Assembly (NCBI RefSeq): GCF_000499845.2
Contig: NC_023758.2
Coordinates: forward strand, 2,830,311-2,894,310
Length of the DNA: 64,000 nucleotides
Direction of reading: 5' to 3'
Source of the DNA: Phaseolus vulgaris
Lineage: Eukaryota; Streptophyta; Magnoliopsida; Fabales; Fabaceae
Of the stretch, positions 28,481 through 39,434 are shown piece after piece. A program made the translations under genes and the position numbers. The notes under the pieces are model-generated. The model was not told where the DNA came from. It saw only the letters and a list, made by a program, of their open reading frames with translations, and searched no databases. Each line of letters begins with the position of its first letter. The stretch's first letter is position 1.

Positions 28481-31400
28481 TCAGTGATTATGGTCTTGGT
28501 CAGGTTCAGTATCAGAGGGCACCGCAGGGTCTTCAGCAGAACTATGTTGCTGCGATCTATCTGATTCATCAGTGCCTCTCAGCAGTTTTTCCGCTGCATT
28601 CAATTTGTAGTTTAGTAACATAAATGGGTAATAAGAAGCAGAAATTGCAAAGGGTAGAAACAAAATGTTTCACCTGATCCGGTAATCTTTACTACCATGC
28701 TCTTGACAAGCTTGAGCTCTGCTTGGTATGAATTGACCAGTTTGATCTGCATGTGTAACAAGTCAAATTCCACGGTTAAATACAGTCGTTCACAAAAGGT
28801 GAAAATTATCGCTATATTTGAAAGAGGAGTCAGAAAAAAGTTCCCCTTTACAAGCTCTTAACAGATAGACACCAATAAATTTGATATTTGGAAACTGGAA
28901 TGTAAACACGCAATTTTACTAGATCATGAGATTCTTCTTAATCAAGTAACTAGCGGTGTACTAGACATACCACTTCACAATATGTAAAACCCAACACTTG
29001 ATCAACTCGCGCTTGATGCCTCAACAAGAAGGGGCGCAAGTGGTTCGCATATAATTGCTTTGCTCCCTGTTTGAAGCAAGTAGTTTTCAGCAAAATAAAA
29101 TAACAGTATAGAGGCATCGAAGAGACAAATTGTCAACCATAAAACATATTATATAAGGAAACGTAGTGACATAAATAACAACAAACAAATACAAAATCGG
29201 AAGATGGAGGATAAAAAAATTGGTAATAACTTAAAAGGGAAATTCCTCCAAGAAATTACAGTAGACAAAAGATTATAAATCTATGAATTAATTTATGATT
29301 AAGAATATGGCAAGAGCAAACTGACAATATGCTGTCTAAAAATAACATCAGAGCTTCATCTAAATGCACAATTACAATTTAACAAACAATTAGTAAGGAT
29401 ATTAAAAACATTGAACTTTGTACATGTAGCAAAATTCACGCCCCTAGCTTACACTATTAGATTTAAGCAGTTTCATGTCAAAACTTTTCTGCCCAACTTC
29501 AAATGCAATTCAGTAGTTTTATACATTAGATGTCTCTTTTGCCTCCCTAATAAATGGTGATATAGCTTTTTCCAAATCATGTTGCTCTCACTTGCTTAGA
29601 AAAAAACAACACCACATGCCTAGCAGAAGAAAATTAAAAAAGAAAATCAACTCTGGCAAAGAAAATGACATGCTTATAAAAACTGCAGATTTGTTTTGAA
29701 ATATGGAGATACATGACCAAATCATGGTAGAAGTAAAAGCAAATTAAGAAAAATAGGATGAGAACTAAGGGAAAAAATAGCACAGGAGACATAAAAGGAA
29801 AATACAGTTACAGATGGGTCAAAAACATAGAGCCAATCTAATTTTATGGAACTCACACTGGTGGAAGGAAGTTGAAGCCAGACAAGAAATGCAAACTTCA
29901 GGTGATAGTACATTGGACACCTGCAAAAATAATTAAAATTACAAGTGATTTAGTCCATTATGAGTCTGCAATTACTAATAATCCAGATGCATATAACACT
30001 AACAACCATAAAAGAATAACAAAAAAAATGGAGATAGAATCTTGTCACAAGAAGGTAGTGTATCACACACTGAGAAAAAAATAAAGCTAGAACTCTGAAA
30101 TCAAAGAGGGTATATACAACAACCCAATTGATGGATTATGAAGTGATCAAACTATACCATGAAATAAGCTTGTCTGTGAACACTTCAACAAGGCTGAACG
30201 AACCGTAGGCTGAAAAAATAAAAAAAAGGAGAAAAAGAATCACAATTAATATAATATAATGTGCTTTATGTTCATTTGATCTAGATCCAACAAGTTTTTT
30301 CCTTCCCAAGAGTCACATGTCACGCAGGGTCATACGCATATGGAGCATCCAGATCATTGCTCTAAGGCATTCGGTCATTGGAGTTTTGTCCAAAATACAC
30401 ACCATTCTCATGAATTGAGCAGGTTGGGTCATGCAATCAAGTCCAGTGCTGGAAAAAACATTCAGCATATTTTGTGCTTAATTGGTGTGCCTAAGCAATA
30501 ATGGACTAACTCTGCCTATGGGCTCTAGGTCCCCCTCTCTTCCCATGCATCCAACCCTTTCCTAACCTTTGTTCTGCTCTCTTTCATAACTGACATCATA
30601 TTGTTCCCTCTTTGTTAGCTGTTTGTGCTTCACTCTCTACCCTTGTGCTTCTTCATTCCAATAGGACACTGTTGCCTTATATCTCTTTTTTTCTTTTCAA
30701 GTTGTTACTTCTGTGTGCTAAGTTATTAGGCAGCTGTTGTTGTTGTTAGGCTGCTGTGTTATTAGGTTCCTTGTTACTGTTATTTATATGCACGTTTAAA
30801 TATAGTCTGGCATTATAGTTTAAGCTTACCATTCTTGATACAATCCAACAATCCTAAACCCCTTTCTATTCCAACATTGAAACTCGAGTTCAACAGAAAT
30901 TGGTTGTCATCAGAATAGGATGTGCTGTGCTGGCTGTAGGAAGCTATAATACTTAAGGGTAAGAATCAAAGCTCGGTTTTATGATCTAATTTTCCTCTTC
31001 TAATATATCAATTAGTACATTGGGTTGGGTTCCTACTCTCTTCTTCAAATCAGCAACAAGTTATAGCAAGTCCAATAACAAACAGTACAATATGCATAAA
31101 AGAAGGAGGGCATAAAATTTTATTAATCTCTTTTTCCTGTATATCTTAATCTTATATCGCAATTGAAATGATTTATTGTAAATCCAAACTATAAATTCAA
31201 AAGTGTTATTTATTATGAACTATGAAATTTAATCATATAAACAAATATTTATTCTATATAAAACACATGATAAAATACTATAAAATCATGAACTCAATCT
31301 AACAAATATTAAAAGATAACTGATTTTATTCTGTCATGTACAACTAAACAGATTTACTCAGCATAAGTACATCCTATAGTCTCGCTATGTAGTATTTTTC

Positions 31401-32271
31401 AAGAAATGGCTCCACATTTGCTTTTAAGTGTAGTCATCAGGCAAGAAAAAAAATACAAGATAGTAGTACTAGAATGTTTGAGGTGGTAAGTTTTTAACTT
31501 TTTTTCTTCTAAATTTTTTAAACGAGAAACCTCACGAAACCTTTTCAGCCATGGGCAATGTAGTAACTCTGGCAGATTCCCCTAAACACAGAACTGGATA
31601 CACGATGGCAGCCTCGGAGTATAGTTTCTCTTTTTTGTCTATATTTTAATGTCTAATATACGGTTGCTAATCGGAGGTCAAAACAGAAAATAAAAAGGTT
31701 AGGCAAATTCGTACCCGCCCAGTAGAGAAGACACCTCTGTTGAGCACTTTGATCTTTACTTTCTATTGCCTTGAAAGTAGAGTACACAGGCAAAGCAACT
31801 CCAACACTACAACTGCCAAAACAGATCACCCGTAAAACAACAAATTTGACCAAATACCTCCTTCAAATCATAACTGCTAAAAATGAAAATATCTCACCAT
31901 GCTGTTCGAATTACGACGTTGGAACCAAGAGGACAAAGGAGTAGACGGAGTCCAACCTGGACCAAATCGTTCACACATACATCAATAACTTAAGCATTCA
32001 TGACAAACAAAAAGTTCACCAACAATTTTGATGATTAATATATCTCAAATTTCATTGATACAAGCAATTAGCAAAATCGTATTTTATTTGCAATCTGTAA
32101 TAGTAAGAGGTAATTGAAACGAAGAATTTGGTGGCAGTTGGACGCAGAATCAAAACCCTAGAAAGAAAAGAAACGAAAAGAAAAGAAGAGAAAAGAAAAA
32201 GTGGAACGAAAATTAAATCAGAGAGAAGAAGAACGAACTTCGCTTGTTATGTTTGATCCGAGGAGATCCAT
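28481..32271 (-). CDS. HVA22K: HVA22-like protein (TB2/DP1/REEP family), HVA22k type
   Basis: Eight exons join in phase to 195 residues: 32239-32271, 31898-31956, 31715-31812, 30158-30209, 29857-29920, 28971-29066, 28674-28746 and 28481-28593. The TB2/DP1/HVA22 domain covers about residues 12-115: SNVVIRTACCSVGVALPVYS, STFKAIES, the YWAAYGSFSLVEVFTDKLIS segment, then CPMYYHLKFAFLVWLQLP. These are the hairpin-like membrane segments of reticulon/REEP-type ER-shaping proteins. The C-terminal tail is hydrophilic, with Ser, Asp and His. Barley HVA22 is ABA- and stress-induced and acts in ER-to-Golgi traffic; a similar role here is inferred. The start gives the family N-terminus LLGSNITSEVGLRLLLCPLG and is overlapped by a short upstream ORF. 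Intron 3 (30210-31714) is much longer than the others. Confidence 0.93.
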
Positions 32272-32291
32272 TATAGTTCCCAATGCACCAT
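32271..32291 (-). promoter_or_regulatory. Six-codon upstream ORF whose stop overlaps the HVA22-like start
   Basis: On the minus strand an ATG at 32291 opens a frame reading MVHWEL and then TAA. The last A of that stop is the first base of the HVA22 start (TAATGG). If transcribed, this arrangement favours termination-reinitiation control. A TATA-like TATAAA on the minus strand at 32331-32336 would place the cap site just upstream of the uORF, so inclusion in the mRNA is likely but not proven. Confidence 0.5.
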
Positions 32292-32330
32292 TCCCTTCGC
32301 TGCGGACGTGCTAGGTAAATCAATCCATAC

Positions 32331-32336
32331 TTTATA
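32331..32336 (-). promoter_or_regulatory. TATA box of the HVA22-like gene
   Basis: Minus-strand TATAAA about 60 bp upstream of the start codon. A CACGTC motif (ABRE-like ACGT core) lies between, near 32304-32309. This would fit the ABA response known for HVA22 genes, but one core motif is weak evidence. Confidence 0.45.
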
Positions 32337-32399
32337 TGCTTCTGTTTTAATGTTAACCGTCAATAAAAAAACAAAAACATGAACCAGCAAATGAAATTG

Positions 32400-35300
32400 G
32401 AGAGAGGCAGAGACACATACGAATAAACTAAAAAAATGTACCCCCAGATTTGAAACCGCACCTCATATCTTTTAAAATTCCAATTTTATCTTTTAAAATT
32501 TATATTCAAAAATATATAATTTAAAATACAAAAAACGTAATTTAGAATATACATTTCGAAAAATAAGAGATGTATTTTGAAGACATTATTTATAAATTTA
32601 TTAGTTTTTTAATTTCTTGTAAGCTGCTTAATATAAAATTAAAGTGTTAATACAAAAATAATTTTTAATATAAAAATATTTTTAAAAATAATAATATTCA
32701 TATTTTTTTTTATTTTTATCATATATTTATATTTAATATTAAGGGAAATAAACAGTTATTCTATTATATTTAAGAAATAGCATATACACACAAATTTATC
32801 GTAAAACTGACAAATACGGATAAAAAAATTATATGTATCTGATTTTTTAAATATATATTAAGTACTAAATACACATAATTTTTGTATCGGTATTTTTTTT
32901 TATGATAAATTTATGCATATCTATTATTTTTTAAATATATATTAAATAATTATTTTTAAATGTATATTAGATATTAGATAAATACGTTTTAAATATATGT
33001 ATTTATTGTGAATATAATTGTATTCTTATGTTAATATTTTATTATTAAAAAATATTTTAAAATATAAGTTATTATTTAGAATTTTGAGTGAATTAATAAG
33101 TTCACTATTTAATTGGTACAAAAAAGATGGGAGTAAATTACACTTTTTTCCTTATTAATGAAATATTAACATTCCAATTGGATATATCCATTAATTAAAT
33201 CATTATATGAATATTTGGAATAGTTTTTTTTCTCTTGGATTTCTTATTTTGGAAATATCTTCCTATTCCAGAAACACCCTTTCTTATGGAATCTCTATTT
33301 TGAAAAACATTCGGAACCTCTACTCTAAAATCACCAAAACTGTCAATGATAATTTTAATATTTCAACGTAGGGGTGCGAAAGAAAAGTGTAGGTATACAA
33401 GAAGAAACACCCATCTAAAATAGGGCCAACCCAGTTAAATAACACACTTCGGCCCAACAAATAATGCAGGTCTTCTGACAACGTCTCATCGCGGGGAGAA
33501 TTTTTTTTTGAGAGGCAAAATTCAAGTATAGCATGACACATATTAACAGTTTCTATTTTATTTCAGTAAATAAAATTGAAATTTCGTCACTCGGTTTGGT
33601 ATTTTATATAGTTAATCTTCACTGATGACCTTATTTTGTTTTTTTTTCTTTAATTTGATTGTTGTAAATTCAAAGCTAAATTTTGGAATTACATGTAATT
33701 TTAATTTTTCTTGACAAACAATAAACATGTTCTTAAAGTATATAATAAATACGGTGAACATGTCTAAATTAATATAGCTCACTTAACATATTGGAGAATT
33801 TTTACAAGATTATTTTTATCTTGATATTTTTATACTAAATCAAAAAAGAAAGTTGCATATAATGGTATGAAAGATTGTTATTAAATTTTACAAAAAATAT
33901 TTATTTTTAAAATATTAAAAAAATCTCAAAATAACCAAATTTCTTTCAATAAATTATTTTTTTCGGCTAGCAGTAAAACATTATGGATAATAATTGATCT
34001 TGTTAAAAAAAGTGTTTGTCTATACGTCTTTTGCAACGACTTTGCATAATGCCTGCTAGGTATATCGTAATTATGTATTGACGTCATTTTAAAAAAAAAT
34101 AACTTAATAATTATTTTTACTAATATAATAGTAATAAACATACAAATTTTGAAAAAATTGCTATTATTATTTTTATATTGATAAAATATTGTCAAATAGC
34201 TATATTTTAAAGAAGGAATATAAAGGTATATATTTCATAATTGGAGACTGTTTTTGAGAGAAAGAGTAACATATGTATGTTCTTAAGGAGTTTACAATAT
34301 TAATGAGACCATATGAAACCTTTCTTATTAATAATTAAAGTGGAAATGTTTGGAGAAATTTATTTTTAAGAAGAAAAAAATAAAAGAAATCAACTACTTT
34401 AATTGGTTTAAATATAAATTAATTTACATAGAAATTTACTTACATTATCAGTTTAAATATAACCTGATTTTTAATTTATAAAAAAAAATTATTTCAACTT
34501 TTATCTTTTAAAAAATATTTATGGAGAAGTTTATAAAAACAAAATCTTCGTAAAAAAAATTAAAGTAGGATATTTAAGGTTAATTATGTTAAGTAAAAGT
34601 TTCATATTGATGCGGACGATGTAAATAAAAATGTTTAAAAAATTGCATCAACCAATGCATGGTCAAACATAAATGTGATCGATATAAATTTCAGATTTTT
34701 TTTTCTTTAATTTAATTGGTTTTGGGTTAAAAACAAGAACTTGAAAATATAAACCCACATATTTATACAATATAAGCTAAATATTTTCAACAAAAAATTC
34801 TACAAAAAAAATCTAATGTAACATAAAACTTAGCAAAACAATAAAATAAACTAATATAGTTTGAGAATGAATGTTGTTCATTGTTTTATATTTGTTAGAT
34901 TTTATTTTTAGAGAATTGAGATTGATCATTGAAAATTTGAAATATTTGACTCGTGAGATTGATCACGTTATTATTAATAGTCATAAAAGTAAAATATACC
35001 TCATTAAATATTGATTTGTGTTACTTCTGTGTAATAGTTATGGCTAGTAATATAAATATTATTTTTTTAAGTGAGACGTAATGTTATGTCATTTGCATCT
35101 ATGACTACTAACCAATCTAAAAGATCCTAAATATTCCTAAAAAGTCTATAAATGTTATTTTTTTTTTCAAGTAGGTTGAATTTTGTTGCAATTGAAAAGA
35201 ATTTTTTGGCCACAACTTGAATTTTGTTTTGCTGCAAAATAATATTTTTTTAAATGAAGTCTATAATTTATGCAATGGTTTATAACAATTAATTTTTGGA

Positions 35301-35760
35301 AGATATTCAATGTTAATGAGAGTTGTAAATCACTCTCCCTTACTCTAGCAGTGTCAAAAGGAATACATTCAATGAGGACATGTCTACAGAGTCTTCATAT
35401 GTTTACATGAAAACATTTTTATAATTAAAACATTTTTATATAACATCAAGATATTAATAAATAACATAAAAAATATTACTAAATTAAAGAAAATATTATT
35501 AATATGATTTAGTAATATTTCAAAATATTACTTAATATTTCTAAATACTTTTAACCACATTTTTACATTTTCAATAGAGATATTTACAAAATATTTTAAT
35601 TTTTTTACTAAGTTAATATTGCAAAGAAAGTGCATCACCCAAATCCTTCCGGTAAGGAGGGAAAGGTTAACCACTAGACCAGAGAAGTTCTTTGATCATA
35701 TTATCAATTTTAATTTTACTTATTATTATTAACATAATTTATACATATTAATATTATATT
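32400..35760. other. AT-rich intergenic region with simple and low-complexity sequence
   Basis: More than 3 kb between the HVA22-like and GRAS genes with no gene. The motif TTTTTTAAATATATATTAA recurs near 32850 and 32930. A possible MITE with AGATGGG ends spans about 33127-33415, but no target duplication supports it. Everything else appears to be unstructured AT-rich DNA. Confidence 0.5.
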
Positions 35761-35763
35761 AAC

Positions 35764-36026
35764 ATTATTATTAATATTATTATAAATATTATTATAAATA
35801 TTATTATTAATATTATTATAAATATTATTATTAATATTATTTTAAATATTATTATTAATATTATTTTAAATATTATTATAAATATTATTATAAATATTAT
35901 TATTAATATTGTTATTAATATTATTATAAATATTATTATTAATATTATTATAAATATTATTATTAATATTATTATAAATATTATTATAAATATTATTATA
36001 AATATTATTATTAATATTATTATAAT
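35764..36026. repeat. 12-bp minisatellite, about 22 units
   Basis: The sequence divides exactly into 12-base units of three main types: ATTATTATTAAT, ATTATTATAAAT and ATTATTTTAAAT. Twenty-one full units run from 35764 to 36015, with a partial one after. The types are interleaved in a non-random-looking order, as expected from unit slippage and block duplication. Reading it as protein on the minus strand gives Asn-Ile-Tyr repeats, which are not a gene. Confidence 0.92.
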
Positions 36027-36285
36027 GAATAGTTTCCAGTGTCTGATTCTTCAAAATTTGATACTGCAAATGTAACCAAAAAATAAATTATGATGATGTA
36101 TATATGTGATAAGTTAATGTCACTTCACAAACAACTTATTTTTACTTATTGAAATTCATAAAAACAATCTTTAAGAATTGAATAATAATTTCAATTAATG
36201 AAGTGCCTTCTAACTTCAATTAATGAATCAACCTCTAAGACCTAAGTTCAAAGCATATTTAAATATATATACCAGTTTAGGCTAA

Positions 36286-36842
36286 ACTCACTAAAAAATT
36301 TAATTATATCTATTTATTAAGAATTGAGAAAATATAAAATATTTTATTGATGTTTTACAATAAACTTTTGACACTTAAAAAAAATTAAAAAACTCTATTA
36401 TTTTGATGAGATTTTAGAATAAATATTTAGAATTTAACGAAGGTTTTAAAATAAACCTTTGGAAATTAACGAAGGTTAAAAAAATCTTTGTTATTTTATG
36501 GAGGTTTTAAAATAAACCTTTGTAAATTAACAAAGGTTAAAAAAAACCTTTTTTTATTTTCGTTATTTTGTGGAGGTTTTAAAATAAACCTTTGGAAATT
36601 AACGAAGGTTAAAAAAACCTTCGATATTTTGCGGAGGTTTTAAAATAAACCTTTGAAAATTAATAAAGGTTAAAAAAACCTCTGTTATTTTACTGAGGTT
36701 TTAGAATAAACCTTTGGAATTTAACTAAGGTTAAAAAATCTCCGTTATTTTGAGGTTTTAGAAAAAAACTCCATTAATTAAATCAATTCTTAAGGTTATA
36801 TTAATCTCCACTAAATAACCTCTATTAAAACTTTTTTTTTAG
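36286..36842. mobile_element. CACTA-like non-autonomous element carrying an internal tandem repeat
   Basis: The left end CACTAAAAAATTTAATTA and the right end on the minus strand CACTAAAAAAAAAAGTTTT form a short, A-rich terminal inverted repeat. Between them lie the 61-bp tandem repeats listed separately. No 3-bp target duplication is evident (ACT against TGT), so the boundaries are tentative. Confidence 0.45.
36384..36780. repeat. Tandem repeat of about 61 bp, five to six imperfect copies
   Basis: Each unit reads GAGGTTTTAAAATAAACCTT, then TTAACGAAGGTT, then AAAAAAACCTTTGTTATTTT, with substitutions and one longer unit. Each unit contains self-complementary GGTTTT/AACC pieces and could fold. 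The copies differ by several bases, so the array is not recent. Confidence 0.85.
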
Positions 36843-37880
36843 TGTGTGAAACTATAATTTTTACAAGAGAAAATATAAGTAGATTCACTAAGTTCTTCTT
36901 ACTATCTACTCTCAAGTCAGTTGTAGGAGATTTGAACACTCGGCATGAACAATCATATCTCACGATTCTCTGGCGATAAGTTCACCAAAGTCGTCTCCAA
37001 AACGATTACTCCACCTCACAGTCTACCAATTTTCATGTAGCACGCATGAAAATTTATCAAACAAGGAATTCCTAACATCCCCATTTCATCAAAACCATCG
37101 TCCAAAGCTGGTAGGAAGGAACAAGATCCATTTCAGAACGAACAAGAAGCATGCATGGTAAAGTGATTGTCTCTCATGTTCACTATGCTTTTCTGTATTA
37201 CAGAAGATAACCAGAATTTACAAGTAACAATACGTGCTTTACGAAACGTTATCTCTGTCTCAAAACATAATAAGCATTTTAGGCTATGGGCACCCCCTTT
37301 GCTTTTTCTATATATATTGAAGATGCTTTCACCTGTAGTGCCCTATAGATACATGCATATACATATAGAGAGAGAATATGAATGTTCTTTGTCATTGACA
37401 TATATATGGTGTCACGTCAGTTTGGCATTGAGAACATATTTGACAGAGAAAAGAGAAGAAGAAGAAGAAAAAAGGTGGATGACGAACTAATAATCGTAAT
37501 TGAATATGCTGGTCATATAAACCTTTAATTTATCATTTCGAAAACGAGGAGGAATAAAAGATAGAAAGAAGTCAAAGAACCATGTAATCTGGCATAGAAA
37601 GAGCCCTCTTTGATTGGAAAATGAGTAAAGTTGAAGAGGATAACAAGAGCCCAACAAAGAAAGACAACGTCCCCCTCCAACTTTAGAAGATAACAAAATG
37701 GTCCAGAATAAATACACGTTCATCACTTTTTTTCTTTTGCCAAAGATACCTACATTTTCCATCATAATCACTTGGAAATTGAAATGTAATAAGTAACAAT
37801 ATTATTGCAATAGTACTACTCATTAGTGGTAGTTTAATATTTCATAATCATCCTCTCTCCCAATAACAATTTACTGTCTT

Positions 37881-39434
37881 CTAAAACCGCCATGCTGACG
37901 AGGAAACCATGGCCCGGTCATGCCAGAATAGCACCAGTTCGTTCTGACGTTTCTCCACGTGGAACCCTCTGATTTGCGACTTCGCCAACAAGCACTCTGC
38001 TTGGAAATCTGCGAACTGACTCAACTGAACTGCCCTCATTCCGGCGCCGTAAAAGGCCTCCCTCCATGGCGGCATCCGCCGCCACGAACTCTCCACCGCC
38101 GCCAAAATCTTCGGTCGCAGCTGCATCATCTCGATTCTCCTCACCCACTCCCCTCCTCCCCCAGCCGTCGACGCATCCAGCGACTCCAGCATCATTGAGT
38201 AGTACTCCAAACTGCTCACCACGCCGCGTCGGAACGACGAGGCCGCTGCTGTGGCCATATCCGCCCACCCCTCTCCATCCACAAAAACCACCACACTGGG
38301 AGAGACCCTCCGCAAGTCGGCCAAGAACGCGGCAGCATTTCCGAGGTGGCGGAAAATCACTGGCGAAAGCAGCACGGTGGTGCTCTCGCCGTCGACGAGC
38401 TTCACCGCCTTGAAGGAGAGCGTCTCGAAGGTTCGGAGCGGCACGAAGTCGACCTCGATGCGGATCCTGAGTTCTAGAGCAAACTGCGCCAGGTTTTCCC
38501 GGACCAGCGTGCTCTCCACGGCGTACTCTTCGGGAACGACGGCGGTGATTCGGAGAAGCGGCGAGTCCGTGGACTTCTCCGCTATCTCCTTCATGAGAGA
38601 AGCGTATTGGATGCCGAGGCCGATGTCGAAATCGATGACATGCATGAAGGAGCACGCAGCGTGATCGAGAACCACCTGGTTGGTGGTGAAGATCGAGAAC
38701 ATTGGGATCGGCGAGATTCCGGAGAAGGCCTTGAAGGTTCTGATGCCATGCACGATTTCCACCAGCGAGGAAATCCTGGGCGTCCGGTTCGAACCGGAGA
38801 GAAGAGACTGGAGAGCTTCTTTGAAGTAAAACGCCGCGCGTTGGAGAGGTTTTCCAACGGGTGATCGTAGCCGCTGATTGAGCCGCTCCAATATCACTTG
38901 TGCCACGTGTAATTGCTTGGTGTCGAAGCAATCCGCGGCGCGGATGAGCTCTTCGATGAAATCGAAGCCGTTGTTGTGATGGTGGTTGCTGAAGTCGTGA
39001 ACCAGGTGGTTAAAATCGAAGGCGAGGTTTTGGTTGGAGTAGATGTCGGAGAGAGTGGAGAATTCAAGCGCGTGTTCGAAAGGTGCGATTGTGAAGTCAT
39101 CGCATGGGTTGTTGTTGTTGTCGGGATGTGGAATCGTCTTCAGAAGGTGAGCACCTGAGTCGTCGTGTAAGCCCAAGTCCTTCATGATGGAGTCCCAATC
39201 CAAGTTGTGCAACGCATGGTCGTCCAGGTCCAGACAATCCTGGGAGTCCGTCACAACAACTGTGTGGTCGGTGGGCTTTTCGGAGCCCGGGCTGGGGCTT
39301 CGGCACAGGTCGAGGACGGAGGTGGGCTCGTAGCAGAGGCCCGTGGTGTTGAGGTTGGGAAGGGCAATGGTACGGACTACGTTATTAGTGGGTTTGGGGT
39401 TAGTCTGTGGAGATGAGGGAACGGGAACTCTCAT
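37881..39434 (-). CDS. SCL15: GRAS transcription factor, HAM clade, HAM4/SCL15 type
   Basis: An uninterrupted 517-codon frame. The N-terminal motif CYEPTSVLDLCRSPSP (residues 34-49) is a hallmark of HAIRY MERISTEM proteins. A second conserved patch is LHNLDWDSIMKDLGL (75-89). The GRAS domain runs from about 157 to 517: LHRI region with FIEELIRAADCF and ILERLNQRLRSP, VHIID motif as FMHVIDFDIGLGIQYA (263-278), a PFYRE-region block SVVVFVDGEGW (380-390), and a SAW motif ending in SSAWRF at the C-terminus. HAM proteins maintain shoot meristems with WUSCHEL partners. Arabidopsis SCL15 works with HDA19 to silence seed-maturation genes in seedlings. Coding DNA is strongly GC-biased relative to the AT-rich flanks, which creates long overlapping shadow frames. 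A near-perfect miR171 complement lies in the LHRI segment. Confidence 0.94.
   Translation of the reverse strand: MRVPVPSSPQTNPKPTNNVVRTIALPNLNTTGLCYEPTSVLDLCRSPSPGSEKPTDHTVVVTDSQDCLDLDDHALHNLDWDSIMKDLGLHDDSGAHLLKTIPHPDNNNNPCDDFTIAPFEHALEFSTLSDIYSNQNLAFDFNHLVHDFSNHHHNNGFDFIEELIRAADCFDTKQLHVAQVILERLNQRLRSPVGKPLQRAAFYFKEALQSLLSGSNRTPRISSLVEIVHGIRTFKAFSGISPIPMFSIFTTNQVVLDHAACSFMHVIDFDIGLGIQYASLMKEIAEKSTDSPLLRITAVVPEEYAVESTLVRENLAQFALELRIRIEVDFVPLRTFETLSFKAVKLVDGESTTVLLSPVIFRHLGNAAAFLADLRRVSPSVVVFVDGEGWADMATAAASSFRRGVVSSLEYYSMMLESLDASTAGGGGEWVRRIEMMQLRPKILAAVESSWRRMPPWREAFYGAGMRAVQLSQFADFQAECLLAKSQIRGFHVEKRQNELVLFWHDRAMVSSSAWRF
38875..38895 (+). promoter_or_regulatory. miR171-complementary site in the GRAS coding sequence
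   Basis: On the strand antisense to the gene, these 21 bases equal canonical miR171 except at position 13 (T instead of G). The mRNA therefore pairs with miR171 at 20 of 21 positions, with full pairing at 2-12 including the 10-11 cleavage bond. In the protein the change turns the ILARLN of miR171-targeted SCL genes into ILERLN. The mature miR171 sequence is recalled from established knowledge. Confidence 0.7.

Noticed and set aside
35636..35700. A tRNA-like patch (AACCACTAGACCAGAGAAGT)
   Set aside because: No cloverleaf with acceptor stem and T-arm can be completed around it.
35866..36069. 67-codon Asn/Ile/Tyr repeat protein
   Set aside because: It is a translation of the 12-bp minisatellite, with no coding signal.
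38875..38895. A MIR171 gene on the plus strand
   Set aside because: The plus strand resembles mature miR171, but no flanking arm could form a precursor hairpin; it is the antisense of a coding target site.
37918..38931. 337-codon minus-strand frame overlapping the GRAS gene, and several shorter plus-strand frames there
   Set aside because: They are shadows produced by the GC-biased GRAS coding sequence; only the 517-codon frame has the HAM and GRAS motifs.
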